DNA of 64,000 nt from Streptomyces sp. SAI-135 (GCF_029893805.1 NZ_JARXYP010000002.1:1922001-1986000), one strand, 5' to 3'. Positions 37,977 through 47,932 are shown, counted from the first letter of the stretch. Notes: a model not told the origin generated them from the letters alone. A program made the numbers and translations.

Positions 37977-38417
37977 TTACTCGCCGAAGACCAGCGCCAT
38001 CCAGTGATCGGGCTTGGCGAGCGGCGCGAACCCGAGCTTCCCGTACACCCCGTGGGCGTCGTGGGTGGCGAGCAGGATCCGCCTGAGGCCGTAGGGCCGC
38101 AGGTGCTCGCGCACGGCCCCGACCAGCGCCGTCCCGATGCCCTCGCCCCGCACCGACCGGTCCACGTACACGTCGCACAGCCAGGCGAACGTGGCCAGGT
38201 CGGTGACCACCCGGGCATACGCCACCTGCTCTCCCGATTCCGCCGCGTACACCCCGAAGTTGAGCGATCCGGCGATCGCCCGGTCCTGCTTCTCACGCGG
38301 CCGCCCGATCGCCCAGTACGCGTCCGTCGACAGCCAGCGGTGCACCCGCCCGGCGTCGATGCGGTCGGGGTCGGCGGAGATCTCGTAGCCCTGGGCGAGG
38401 GGCGGGGTGTCGGTCAT
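37977..38417 (-). CDS. GNAT N-acetyltransferase
   Basis: 146 residues. Starts MTDTPPLAQGYEIS; the YWAIGRPREKQDRAIAGSLNFGVY segment and acetyl-CoA loop VDRSVRGEGIGTALVGAVREHL (RGEGIG, about 93-98) are clear, with the C-terminal HGVYGKLGFAPLAKPDHWM. This subgroup resembles the YitH/Eis-like small GNATs; substrate unknown. The ATG at 38417 was chosen because the upstream frame lacks a ribosome site and overlaps the divergent gene's leader. Confidence 0.85.
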   Translation of the reverse strand: MTDTPPLAQGYEISADPDRIDAGRVHRWLSTDAYWAIGRPREKQDRAIAGSLNFGVYAAESGEQVAYARVVTDLATFAWLCDVYVDRSVRGEGIGTALVGAVREHLRPYGLRRILLATHDAHGVYGKLGFAPLAKPDHWMALVFGE

Positions 38418-38503
38418 GCCGGGAGGTTTCCAGGCCGCGAGCACCGGCGTCGAACGGTTTTCCGCCAAGGACAGTGTCAGTGCCGGGTGCGATGCTGCGG
38501 GAC

Positions 38504-39124
38504 ATGACGGGGACGAGCACCGCCGCGGACTACGCGTGGCTGAAGGAGCGGTACCGGTTCCTGATGGAGGCGTACTGCGTGACGCTGGTCCGGGACATCG
38601 CGCCCGAAGGGCTGCTCGGGGAGCTGGGGGCCGAGGGGCACGGGCGGGTCGTCGGGGTGGACGGGCTGAGCGGGCCGGCGTACGAACTCTCCGGCCCCTC
38701 CAGGATGTTCGTCGGCGCCGCGGCCGTGGACGACTGGACCCTCATGGTGGAGTTCAACGGCTGCCTCGGCGTCACCGACCAGGCCATGCTGCCCCTCTCC
38801 CGCGGTCGCCGCATCGTCTCCCACTTCCTGAATGTCAACGCGGTGGACCGCTTCTGCTGGTACCAGGACGGTGATCTGCGCCTGGACTTCCAGCCCCTGT
38901 TCGCCGACGAGCGGTACGGCAGCCGTCCCGACGAGCTCCTCACGGAGATGCGGGAGTCGGGCTTCGACCTCTCCGAGCGCGACGAGGACGGCGACCACGA
39001 CGCCTACTACGCCACCCTGACCGGCGCCTGTTTCGCCCTCGCCCACCGTCTGACCGGCATACGGCCGACACCGGAGCTGTTCGCCACCGCCGCGTTCCTG
39101 TGCGGGACCGTGCCGCGCGGCTAG
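38504..39124 (+). CDS. DUF6461-family protein
   Basis: 206 residues, function unknown. It begins TAADYAWLKERYRFLMEAYCVTLVRDIAPEGLLGELG, then FVGAAAVDDWTLMVEFNGCLGV and FLNVNAVDRFCWYQDGDLRLDFQPLFADERYG, the pattern I associate with DUF6461, a Streptomyces family often linked to stress or toxin-like loci. No catalytic residues are recognisable. GTG 38474 and ATG 38492 are alternative starts. Its end overlaps the MocR gene end by four bases (convergent). Confidence 0.75.
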   Translation: MTGTSTAADYAWLKERYRFLMEAYCVTLVRDIAPEGLLGELGAEGHGRVVGVDGLSGPAYELSGPSRMFVGAAAVDDWTLMVEFNGCLGVTDQAMLPLSRGRRIVSHFLNVNAVDRFCWYQDGDLRLDFQPLFADERYGSRPDELLTEMRESGFDLSERDEDGDHDAYYATLTGACFALAHRLTGIRPTPELFATAAFLCGTVPRG

Positions 39125-40552
39125 AGCACCTCCTCACAGGCCGTACGGAGCCGCCGTACACCCTCGTGGATCTCCTGAGGCCCCGCCACCGCCGCGAAGC
39201 TCAACCGCAGGTGCCCCGCCGGGGGTTCCGCGCTGAAGTACGGGCGGCCCGGGGTGATCGCGACACCCGCGCGCAGGGCCGCCGCGGTCAGGGCGGTCTC
39301 GTCCGTGCCGTCGGGGAGGCGGAGCCAGAGGTGGTAGCCGCCCGACGGGACGTGCGGGAGGGCGAGTTCGGGAAGGGTGAGGCGAAGGGCCGTGGTCATC
39401 GTGTCCCGGCGCGCCTTCAACTCCACCGAGATCGTGCGCAGATGGCGGGGCCAGGCCGGTGAGCCGACGAGTTCCAGGGCGGCCTCCTGGAGGGGCCGGG
39501 GGACGAAGAAGGTGTCGACGATCTGGATCGCGCGCAGCCGCTCCAGCACCGGGCCGCGTGCCGCGAGCGCGCTCACCCGGAAGCTGGGCGAGGTCGCCTT
39601 GGTCAGCGAACTGACATGGACGACCACTCCGTCGGGGTCGTCGGCGGCCAGCGGACGCGGCAGCGGCCCGGCGTCCTCGTGCACGAGGCGTCGTACGAAG
39701 TCGTCCTCGACGACGAACGCACCGGCCTCGCGGGCGATCCGCAGCACCTCGCCCCGGCGTCCGGGGGCCAGCACCGCGCCGGTCGGGTTCTGGAACAGCG
39801 GCTGGCAGACGAACACCCGGGCGCCGGTCGCCCGGAACGCGTCGGCGAGCAGGGCGGGCCGCACACCCTCCGCGTCCACGGGCACGGGGACCGGACGAAG
39901 GCCCGCCGAGCGCGCGATCGCCAGCATGCCGGGATAGGTGGGCGACTCGACGAGCACGGGCGCGCCGGGCGGGGCCAGGGCGCGCAGCGCGGTCGTGAGC
40001 GCCGACTGTCCGCCCGCGGTGATCAGCACCTCCGCGGCCGTGACCGCGCCGCCGATGTTCCGCGCGAACCACTCGCGCAGTTCCGGCAGGCCCTCCGTCG
40101 GCGGCCGCCCCCACGCCCCGGGGCGGCGGCCCGCACGGGCGAGGGCCGCGGACATCGCGCGCTCCGGCTGGAGGACGGGGTGCAGATAGCCGCCGTTGAA
40201 TTCGACCACCCCGGGCGGCGGAGCGGCCAGCGAGACCAGGACGCCGGACGCGTCCACCGAGCGCGGTACGAGGTCGGCGGCGCCGTCGGCGCTCAGCGCG
40301 ACCTCCTGCCAGGAGGTGTCCCCGGCCGGGGCCCCGGCGGAGCGCGCCTGGGCACGGAAGGCACCGGCACCGGGGCGGGTGATCACCAGCCCCTCGGCGG
40401 CGAGCTGGGCGAGGGCGCGGGAGACGGTCACCGGGCTGACCCGGAACCGGTCGACGAGGGCCCGGCTCGACGGGAGCTTTCCACCCGGAGAGTAGCGGTC
40501 GAGCTCTCTCCTCAGCTGTTCCGCCAGTTCGGTCACGCTGCTACGCTCTTGC

Positions 40553-40554
<2 letters not shown>
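39121..40554 (-). CDS. MocR/PdxR-type GntR regulator with aminotransferase domain
   Basis: 477 residues. An N-terminal GntR winged helix (GGKLPSSRALVDRFRVSPVTVSRALAQLAAEGLV, 24-57) is joined by a linker to a class-I aminotransferase-like domain (about 100-477) with PLP lysine in HVSSLTKATSPSFR (Lys319) and NPTG at 256-259. MocR proteins sense PLP or amino compounds and usually regulate the divergent gene, here an EamA transporter. Its ATG shares two bases with that gene's ATG, so its mRNA is probably leaderless (TACTCT eight bases upstream on its strand). Confidence 0.93.
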
Positions 40555-41464
<910 letters not shown>

Positions 41465-41504
41465 CCGGCGTGCACGCGCAGGTCGCAACCAGGCCCCCGC
41501 GCCG

Positions 41505-41510
41505 TAGAAT
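41505..41510 (+). promoter_or_regulatory. -10 of the DUF1918 gene promoter
   Basis: TAGAAT, the best Streptomyces -10 in the window, 48 bases before the ATG at 41559. No good -35 is found at 17-18 bases, so an alternative sigma factor or an activator may be used. Confidence 0.5.
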
Positions 41511-41558
41511 CGGGGCCACGGACCGCTGCTCCCGCACTTGGTGAGGAGGCCCCAGACG

Positions 41559-41759
41559 ATGCGTGCAACCGTGGGCGACCAGCTTGTCCAGCACGGCAGG
41601 GTGGTCGGACAGCAGGACAAGGTCGGCGAGATCGTCGAGGTGATGGGTCAGGAGGGCAACCCCCCGTACCGCGTCCGCTTCGAGGACGGGCACGAGGGCG
41701 TGTGCTCACCCGGCCCCGACACCGAGATCAGGCACCGGTTCGAGCAGCTGGGCCGGTGA
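41559..41759 (+). CDS. DUF1918 small protein
   Basis: 66 residues: MRATVGDQLVQHGRVVGQQ then KVGEIVEVMGQEGNPPYRVRFEDGHEGVCSPGPD. This is a small SH3-like barrel fold in the DUF1918 family, common and often stress-induced in actinobacteria; function not established. GAGGAGG lies nine bases before the ATG. Its last 32 bases overlap the 3' end of the convergent hydrolase gene. Confidence 0.88.
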   Translation: MRATVGDQLVQHGRVVGQQDKVGEIVEVMGQEGNPPYRVRFEDGHEGVCSPGPDTEIRHRFEQLGR

Positions 41760-42990
41760 TCCGGCGCGAGGGCGCCGCCGGCTTCCGGTAGTGGTCGGCG
41801 ACCACCCGCGCCATCGCCCCGACGGGGTCGGAGGCGACCTCCTTCGCGGCGAAGAAGACGTGTCCGCGCGCCTGTTCGTACTCGCGCGCAAGCGTGAGAT
41901 GGCGGGAGAGCTCCGCGGGATCCTGCCAGGCCGCGGGCTGCGCCGGGTCGCCCGCCTTGTAGAGCGCCTCGCCGAGGTACAGCCTGGTCCTGCTGCCCCG
42001 CGCCTGTCGCGCCCACCAGGCCACGAGTTCGGCGTAGTCGGCCGCCGCGAAGCCGATGTGCCAGTACAGCTGCGGCACGAGGTAGTCGATCCAGCCCTCG
42101 CGCAGCCACTTGCGGGTGTCCGCGAAGTTGTCGTCGTACGACTGCACACCCGCGCGCGTGTCCGAGCCGAGCGGATCGGTGGCCGCGTTGCGCCACACCC
42201 CGAAGGGGCTGATGCCGAACTGTGCGCTGGGCCTGACCCGCTTGATGCGGGCCGCGGTCTCCAGGACCAGCCGGTCGATGTTGTCGCGCCGCCAGTCGGC
42301 CCGCCGGGAGAAGGCGCCGCCGTACGCGTCGTAGGCCGCGTCGTCGTCGAAGGTCTGGCCGACCACCGGGTACGGGTAGAAGTAGTCGTCGAAGTGGACC
42401 GCGTCCAGCGGGTACCGGTGCACCGCGTCGAAGATCGCGTCCTGGACGAAGGCGCGGACCTCGGGCAGTCCGGGGTTGTAGTAGAGCTTCCCGCCGTACG
42501 GCACCACCCAGTCCGGGTGCTGTCGGGCGGGGTGGGAGGCGACGAGCCTGGCCGGATCCGCGTGGCCCGCGATCCGGTAAGGGTTGAACCAGGCGTGCAG
42601 TTGCAGTCCCCGCCGGTGCGCCTCGGTGACGGCGGTGCCGAGCGGGTCCCAGCCCGGGTCCCTGCCCTGCGTCCCGGTGAGGTACTGCGACCAGGGCTCG
42701 TACGGCGAGGGCCACAGGGCGTCGGCGGTGGGCCGTACCTGGAACATCACCGCGTTCAGGCGGTCCGCCGCCGCCCGGTCGAGGTGGGCGATCAGCTCCG
42801 CGCGCTGCTGTGCGGCGCTCAGCCCCGGCTTCGAGGGCCAGTCCCGGTTGGACACGGTGGCGAGCCACACGCCCCGCATCTCGGTCGCCGCCCGCCGCCT
42901 CGGACGGCCCGGCGCGGCGGCCGCTCCCGAGGCCGTCGTCAGGGTGGACAGCGCGGCCAGCGCGAAGGCCCGGCGCGACAGACGTCCCAT
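41728..42990 (-). CDS. secreted GHL10 (YngK/DUF187-type) glycoside hydrolase-like protein
   Basis: 420 residues. Tat-type signal (SRRAFALAALSTLTTASGAAAA), then the GHL10 barrel: EMRGVWLATVSNRDWPSKP, MFQVRPTADALWPSPYEPWSQYLTG, the conserved acidic HFDDYFYPYP (about residues 194-203), FGISPFGVWRN and GWIDYLVPQLYW. Members act on cell-wall or other polysaccharides; the substrate is unproved. GGGGGAG lies just before the ATG. It is divergent from the hydroxybutyryl-CoA dehydrogenase gene. Confidence 0.87.
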   Translation of the reverse strand: MGRLSRRAFALAALSTLTTASGAAAAPGRPRRRAATEMRGVWLATVSNRDWPSKPGLSAAQQRAELIAHLDRAAADRLNAVMFQVRPTADALWPSPYEPWSQYLTGTQGRDPGWDPLGTAVTEAHRRGLQLHAWFNPYRIAGHADPARLVASHPARQHPDWVVPYGGKLYYNPGLPEVRAFVQDAIFDAVHRYPLDAVHFDDYFYPYPVVGQTFDDDAAYDAYGGAFSRRADWRRDNIDRLVLETAARIKRVRPSAQFGISPFGVWRNAATDPLGSDTRAGVQSYDDNFADTRKWLREGWIDYLVPQLYWHIGFAAADYAELVAWWARQARGSRTRLYLGEALYKAGDPAQPAAWQDPAELSRHLTLAREYEQARGHVFFAAKEVASDPVGAMARVVADHYRKPAAPSRRITGPAARTGA

Positions 42991-43171
42991 GTGCACACTC
43001 CCCCTACACCACGGATCCGCTCGGTCACGGATCGTCTCCGCGCCCCAGAATGCACGAACGAGGGCGGCCCCAGACGATCGATCATCGATACTTGGGAGTA
43101 ACGTGCTCGAACGGAGCAGGATCCGGCCACCGCCGGACTGCCACCAGGTGAAGACCAGCGAAAGGGACGAA

Positions 43172-44047
43172 GTGACGGACTTCCCCGCGGGAGACATCGC
43201 GCGCGTCGGAGTGGTGGGCTGCGGCCAGATGGGGGCGGGCATCGCCGAGGTGTGCGCCCGCGCCGGTCTGGACGTGAAGGTCGCCGAGACCACCGGCGAG
43301 GCCCTGGAGATCGGCCGCACCCGGCTGTTCAACTCCCTGACCAAGGCCGCCGAACGCGGCAAGATCACGGCGGACGAGCTGGCGGCCACCCAGGCCCGGC
43401 TCTCCTTCACCACCGACCTCGGCGAGTTCGCGGACCGCGACCTCGTCATCGAGGCCGTCGTGGAGAACGAGCAGGTGAAGACGGAGATCTTCCAGGTCCT
43501 CGACCAGGTGGTGACCCGCCCGGACGCGATCCTGGCGTCCAACACCTCCTCGATCCCGCTGGTGAAGCTGGCGGTCGCCACCTCGCGTCCCGACCAGGTC
43601 GTCGGCATCCACTTCTTCAACCCGGCCCCGGTACAGAAGCTCGTCGAGCTGATCCCGGCGCTCACCACCTCCGAGGGCACCCTGGCCCGCGCCCAGCAGT
43701 TCGCCGAGAAGCTGCTCGGCAAGCACGCGATCCGCGCCCAGGACCGCTCCGGCTTCGTGGTCAACGCGCTGCTGATCCCGTATCTCCTGTCCGCGATCCG
43801 GATGTTCGAGTCGGGCATCGCGAGCCGCGAGGACATCGACAACGGCATGGAGCTCGGCTGCGCCCACCCGATGGGCCCGCTGAAGCTGTCCGACCTGATC
43901 GGCCTGGACACCGTCGCCTCGGTCGCCTTCTCCATGTACGAGGAGTACAAGGAGCCGCTGTACGCCGCTCCGCCGCTGCTCCAGCGCATGGTCGACGCGG
44001 GCCGGCTGGGCCGCAAGACCGGCTCGGGGTTCTACACCTACGGCTGA
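43172..44047 (+). CDS. 3-hydroxybutyryl-CoA dehydrogenase
   Basis: 291 residues from a GTG preceded by AAAGGGA. The Rossmann motif GVVGCGQMGAGIAEVCARAG (about 13-32), the catalytic region ASNTSSIPL and HFFNPAPVQKLVELIP, and the C-terminal domain SGFVVNALLIPYL ... GCAHPMGPLKLSDLIGLD are present. It interconverts acetoacetyl-CoA and 3-hydroxybutyryl-CoA with NAD(P). In Streptomyces this activity feeds butyryl-CoA and ethylmalonyl-CoA routes. A strong hairpin terminator follows. Confidence 0.94.
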   Translation: MTDFPAGDIARVGVVGCGQMGAGIAEVCARAGLDVKVAETTGEALEIGRTRLFNSLTKAAERGKITADELAATQARLSFTTDLGEFADRDLVIEAVVENEQVKTEIFQVLDQVVTRPDAILASNTSSIPLVKLAVATSRPDQVVGIHFFNPAPVQKLVELIPALTTSEGTLARAQQFAEKLLGKHAIRAQDRSGFVVNALLIPYLLSAIRMFESGIASREDIDNGMELGCAHPMGPLKLSDLIGLDTVASVAFSMYEEYKEPLYAAPPLLQRMVDAGRLGRKTGSGFYTYG

Positions 44048-44093
44048 CCCGCACCCTGTCCGTTCCAGGGTGCCGGTGACACAGTGCTACGAC

Positions 44094-44129
44094 CGCGGGC
44101 CCGGCACTTCTCGGAGTGCCGGGCCCGCG
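44094..44129 (+). terminator. strong hairpin terminator after the hydroxybutyryl-CoA dehydrogenase gene
   Basis: Perfect 15-bp stem CGCGGGCCCGGCACT with AGTGCCGGGCCCGCG and a 6-base loop TCTCGG, 46 bases after the stop. Confidence 0.85.
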
Positions 44130-44257
44130 TCATTCACACACCGTGTGCGCGCCGGGCCCGCATATGCCTGTCGCACACTCTCCCCACGCGCCCACCAGGC
44201 GAGTTGACTCTTCATGCGCATGCAAGGGATGTGACGACTACGGAAAGGAGCGGACCC

Positions 44258-44515
44258 GTGACCGCCGACCCGGAGCATCCCGTGGTCCATGGAGAACTCG
44301 CAGAGTTACGGCGCCGCCTCGATGTCGCGTACGCACGCGTCGAGGGAGGCCTCGCTCTGCTCCATCACCGTACGGAGGAGACGGACAAGGAGATCGACGA
44401 TCTCAGCGCACGGATCATCGCCCTGGAGCACGCCCGCTGGCCGCTGCCCGCGGTCGCGGCGATCACCGCCGTGGGCGCGCTCGTCGTGGCGATCTGGCAG
44501 GCCTTCGGCCACTGA
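44258..44515 (+). CDS. small coiled-coil protein with C-terminal TM helix
   Basis: 85 residues from a GTG with AAGGAG eight bases upstream. Residues about 12-58 form an amphipathic heptad-like helix (ELAELRRRLDVAYARVEGG; ETDKEIDDLSARIIALEH) and 62-81 a TM segment (LPAVAAITAVGALVVAIW). It resembles XhlA/holin-accessory-type small proteins in layout only; function unknown. It stands alone between a terminator and a convergent NUDIX gene. Confidence 0.7.
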   Translation: MTADPEHPVVHGELAELRRRLDVAYARVEGGLALLHHRTEETDKEIDDLSARIIALEHARWPLPAVAAITAVGALVVAIWQAFGH

Positions 44516-44552
44516 GGCCGCGGGGCACCCGGGTGGGGGATCAGGGCAGGCC

Positions 44553-45092
44553 CTAGGTGTCCTGACCGAGCCTCAGATGGTGCAACAGGAGTAACGCGGC
44601 CGCCATGTTGGCGGCCGGGACCTCCCCACGGGCGACCATGTCGGGAACGAGTTTCAGGGGGACCCATTCCCGGCGGTCGGACTCGAAGTCGTCCACGGGG
44701 TGCCCGATGTACTCGCCCGTCTCGGCCCAGTAGATGTGGTGCCGGGCGTCGGTGAGTCCGTTGGAGGGCTCCACGCTCATCAGGTGCTGGAGCGGTCCCG
44801 GCCGCCAGCCGGTCTCTTCCTCGAGTTCCCTGGCGGCCGCGACGGCGATGTCCTCGCCGTCCTCGACCACACCCGCGGCGAGCTCCCAGCCCCAGCTGTC
44901 GGTGATGAAGCGGTGGCGCCACAGCAGCAGGACCTCGTTGGCCTCGTTCACCACCGTGGCGACGGCGACGGGCCTCAGCCGTATCAGGAAGTGGTCGAGA
45001 TGCCGGCCGTCCGGCAGTTCGACATCGGCGAGATTGACGCTGAACCAGCGGTTTTCATACACAGTTTGTTCGTTCTGTTTCGTCCACTGCAC
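44553..45092 (-). CDS. NUDIX hydrolase
   Basis: 179 residues from a GTG with GGAAGG upstream. The Nudix box is complete: GVVEDGEDIAVAAARELEEE followed by TGW (GX5EX7REUXEEXGU), near residues 74-96. The flanks (VYENRWFSVNLADVELPDG; IYWAETGEYIG) resemble the ADP-ribose pyrophosphatase group, so it probably hydrolyses ADP-sugars or related nucleoside diphosphates. It is downstream of the NsdA-like regulator on the same strand, 75 bases away. Confidence 0.92.
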   Translation of the reverse strand: MQWTKQNEQTVYENRWFSVNLADVELPDGRHLDHFLIRLRPVAVATVVNEANEVLLLWRHRFITDSWGWELAAGVVEDGEDIAVAAARELEEETGWRPGPLQHLMSVEPSNGLTDARHHIYWAETGEYIGHPVDDFESDRREWVPLKLVPDMVARGEVPAANMAAALLLLHHLRLGQDT

Positions 45093-45167
45093 GGTTCTGC
45101 CACCTTCCGTCGAGTAAGTGGCAATATCGCAGCAGGGACTGTGGGGTGTCGGCGTCCGTGTGCCGAC

Positions 45168-46508
45168 CTACAGGGGCACGCGCAGTGCGCCGTCGATCAG
45201 TTCGGCTGCCTCGGACGTGCCCGCGCAGCCACTCCGGACCAGGTGTTCGCGCACCGCTCTGAGTCTGTCGCGCAGCCGCTGGGACTCCATCCCCCGCGCC
45301 TGTTCCGCCATCTGCACGGCGGTGGCCACCGCCTTGTCGGCGTTGCCCTGGCGCAGCTCGATCGTGCTGAGCATCGCGAGCCGGTGCACCCGGCCGCGGT
45401 CGTGGGCCGGGTTGTCGACGGCGGCCGCGGCATGGGCGGCGGCGGCCGCGAGCTCGCCGAGGCTGAGGAGCGCCTCCGCCACCTGGACGTTGACGAGGCC
45501 CGGCTGGACATAGCCCGTCTCGTCGGGCTCGTATCCGCGCCGGATGCGTTCGGCGGCCTGCTCGGCCCGCCGGATGCACGACAGCGCGGTCGTGCCGTCG
45601 CCGAGGTGGGCGTACGCCTTGGCCTGCATCGCGTACAGGTCGCAGGCGAGCGCCGGAGTGATGTGCTTGCCTGCGGCCCTGAGCGCGGCCTCGGCGAAGG
45701 CGACGGCCTGACGGTGTTCCCGCATGAACAGGGACTGGTTGACCAGGAGTGCGATCACATACGCGCCCAGTCCCCGGTCCCCGCTGGCCTTGGCGAGCCT
45801 GAGGGCCTGGTGGAAGTAGCGCTGGGCGAGACCGTGGGCGTCGGAGTCGTAGGCGCAGATGCCGGCGACGGCGACCAGCCCTCCGGTGGCCCGGTGCAGT
45901 TGGCGGCCCGTCTCGTCGGTGTAGCTGCCGCGCAGCAGCGGGGCCGCCTCGGCGTTGAGGAAGCCCACGATTCTCGTCCGGGTCGCTATGCCACCCGCCT
46001 TGCGGTACATCTGCTCGTAGTGGGTGCGGGCCGCGCGCAGCATCTCGATGTCGGCGGGGGTGACCCGGTGCCGGCCACCGCGGGAGACGTCGACGTCCTC
46101 GGGCGGGTTCTCCCACTCCCACACCGGCATGACCGCGGGTGTCCCGGTGACCGCGGGGGCGCCCAGGATGTGCGGGCGCTGCTGTTCGTCGGAGCGCCAC
46201 AGGGCGGTGGCCCGCTCGACGAAGCCGGACAGCGAGGTGCCGTGCGGGGCGGAGGGTTCGCCGGGCACGCCGAGGCCGATGTCGTCGAGGGTGACGGGGC
46301 GTTGCAGGCGGCCCGCCAGCACCTCGCAGATCAGGTCGGGCACCTGGCCGCGCGGGCGCTGGCCCTTCAACCAGCGCGCCACGGCGGTGTGTTCGTACCT
46401 GAGCGCCAGGCCGCGTGCCCTGCCGGCCTGGTTCACGTGTGCGGCAAGCCCTGCGTGCGAGATCCCGGCTTCGTCGAGGATCGCGTCGAGCAGAGTGTTG
46501 GGCTGCAT
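45168..46508 (-). CDS. NsdA-like transcriptional regulator with TPR domain
   Basis: 446 residues. The N-terminal helix-turn-helix-like segment (LDAILDEAGISHAGLAAHVNQAGRARGLALRYEHTAVARWLKGQ, about 7-50) and DLICEVLAGRLQRPVTLDDIGLG match the NsdA/NsdB-type regulators of Streptomyces. The C-terminal two thirds are helical TPR repeats (AQRYFHQALRLAKASGDRGLGAYV; ALSCIRRAEQAAERI). Relatives repress antibiotic production and sporulation; the direct role here is inferred from family. GGGGGG precedes the ATG. A 15-bp inverted repeat sits at its promoter. Confidence 0.82.
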   Translation of the reverse strand: MQPNTLLDAILDEAGISHAGLAAHVNQAGRARGLALRYEHTAVARWLKGQRPRGQVPDLICEVLAGRLQRPVTLDDIGLGVPGEPSAPHGTSLSGFVERATALWRSDEQQRPHILGAPAVTGTPAVMPVWEWENPPEDVDVSRGGRHRVTPADIEMLRAARTHYEQMYRKAGGIATRTRIVGFLNAEAAPLLRGSYTDETGRQLHRATGGLVAVAGICAYDSDAHGLAQRYFHQALRLAKASGDRGLGAYVIALLVNQSLFMREHRQAVAFAEAALRAAGKHITPALACDLYAMQAKAYAHLGDGTTALSCIRRAEQAAERIRRGYEPDETGYVQPGLVNVQVAEALLSLGELAAAAAHAAAAVDNPAHDRGRVHRLAMLSTIELRQGNADKAVATAVQMAEQARGMESQRLRDRLRAVREHLVRSGCAGTSEAAELIDGALRVPL

Positions 46509-46537
46509 CTGTGCCCCCCGGGTGGCTCGGTGCCGTC

Positions 46538-46570
46538 AGATTAGTGGGTTCGCTTTCACACGGGGTGTGA
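46538..46570 (-). promoter_or_regulatory. promoter with inverted repeat upstream of the NsdA-like gene
   Basis: TCACAC-GGG-GTGTGA (46556-46570) is a perfect 6-base dyad. A TAATCT -10 on the minus strand (46538-46543) lies 12 bases away, so the dyad covers the spacer and -35 zone. It does not fit the BldD consensus. Confidence 0.5.
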
Positions 46571-46712
46571 TCGGAGTGCTCGAATCCGCAGGGTGTGCGC
46601 ACTGTTGCGGAGAGTTCCCGGCCGGTTGACTGAATTGCCTCGCAAGAGGCCGGCCGGGCCGCCGGCTCCCCCTCGTACAGTGCGGTGGCCTGGCCGTGGG
46701 CTTGACCGGGGT

Positions 46713-47762
46713 TCAGGTGAGGTGCGTTGTCGGCTGCGGGTGGGTGGCGGCTGGTCGCGCAGTTCCCCGCGCCCCTGAACCACGCCCGCGTTGGCGTGTG
46801 TTCTGAAGGACCAGTAGGGCGACGTCGTCGGTCGGTGTCGCCCCCGTGTGGTTCAGGAGCGCGGTGAGGACCGCGCCCAGGACCACCTGAGGTGTGCCGT
46901 GCACAGCCTCGCGCAGCGCTTCCGGCAGCGAGAAGAACCGGCCATGAGCGTCCCGGGCGTCCTCGGCACCGTCCGTGTGCAGGACCAGGCTCTCCCCCGG
47001 CAGGAGATGGCCGCACCGCAGCCCCGCCAAGTCGGCGGGCAGCGGGAACGGGCCCAGCGGTGGCATCGGGTCCGCGCGGGACAGCGGCTCGACCACTGAG
47101 CCGCTGAGCAGGTACGGCCACGGGTGACCGCAGTTGAGGGCGCACAGCTCGCCGTCCTGCCCGATCTCCAGCAGCAGTACGGTGACGAACTCCTCGGCGA
47201 CCGTGCCGTCCCGTTCGGCGCGCTCGCGCAGGTGCCGGGCGAGCGCGCGGTCGAGTCTGCGCAGCACCCCCTGGAGGTCGGGCTCGTCGTGCACGGCCTC
47301 ACGGAAACTGCCGAGGACCGCGGCGGCGGTGCCGATGGCGGCGAGGCCGTGGCCGCGGACGTCCCCCATGACGACCCGCACTCCGTGTTCGGTGGCGACG
47401 GCCTCGTACAGGTCGCCGCCGATGGTGGCACCCCGGTCGGCGGACATCTGGGCCGCGGCGACGGTCAGCCCGTCGATGTGCGGGGGCAACGGCCGCAGCA
47501 GCACGCTCTGGGCGGCACCCGCGACCTGGCGGGCCTGCCGCAGCTCGCGCAGCAGGGTGCGCCGCACATGGAGGATCAGTCCGGTGCCCACCGCGAAGAA
47601 CACGGCACTGGTGACGGCCCGCGCACCCATGCCGTTCTGCTGCGCGAGCGGACAGGTCAGCTTGTAGGTGATCGCGACGGCACCCCACATGGTGGGCAGC
47701 CCCATCGAGAGCACACGGCGCAGCGACCCCCGCCGGGGAACCGCAGCCTTGAAGCACATCAT
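46713..47762 (-). CDS. membrane-linked PP2C-type (SpoIIE-like) serine phosphatase
   Basis: 349 residues. Two TM segments near the N-terminus (SMGLPTMWGAVAITYKL; VTSAVFFAVGTGLILHV), a linker helix RRTLLRELRQARQVAGAAQSVL, then the PP2C/SpoIIE domain (GATIGGDLYEAV, VVMGDVRGHGLAAIGTAA, LCALNCGHPWPYLL, LVLHTDGAEDARDAHG, DDVALLVLQ). It likely dephosphorylates an anti-sigma-factor antagonist. The fold ends near VLQN; the last ~28 residues (QRGRGSGARGTARPAATHP) are coded by a dispersed repeat. The ATG at 47762 has GGGGGG ten bases before it. Confidence 0.87.
   Translation of the reverse strand: MMCFKAAVPRRGSLRRVLSMGLPTMWGAVAITYKLTCPLAQQNGMGARAVTSAVFFAVGTGLILHVRRTLLRELRQARQVAGAAQSVLLRPLPPHIDGLTVAAAQMSADRGATIGGDLYEAVATEHGVRVVMGDVRGHGLAAIGTAAAVLGSFREAVHDEPDLQGVLRRLDRALARHLRERAERDGTVAEEFVTVLLLEIGQDGELCALNCGHPWPYLLSGSVVEPLSRADPMPPLGPFPLPADLAGLRCGHLLPGESLVLHTDGAEDARDAHGRFFSLPEALREAVHGTPQVVLGAVLTALLNHTGATPTDDVALLVLQNTRQRGRGSGARGTARPAATHPQPTTHLT
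46749..46781 (+). repeat. dispersed repeat, short-core type, copy 3, inside a CDS end
   Basis: GGCTGGTCGCGC, AGTT, CCCCGCGCCCCT lies within the 3' end of the PP2C gene and codes for its C-terminal tail on the opposite strand. Confidence 0.85.
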
Positions 47763-47795
47763 GCCGATGGCCCCCCAACTAGGCCCTGCACACGC

Positions 47796-47827
47796 AATCG
47801 GACCGGCCTCGAGAGGCCGGTCCGATT
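47796..47827. terminator. hairpin between pheT and the PP2C gene
   Basis: Perfect 13-bp stem AATCGGACCGGCC/GGCCGGTCCGATT with loop TCGAGA, 178 bases after the pheT stop and 34 bases upstream of the PP2C start. Most likely the end of the pheST transcript. Confidence 0.65.
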
Positions 47828-47932
47828 CTGTCGAGCAGATGGCCCAGATGGGCCAGATCACCGGGAGAACTCACCCTATCGAGTGAGGTGACCGGATATG
47901 GGGGGTGTGCGGGCGCAGCCCCACACCCCACC

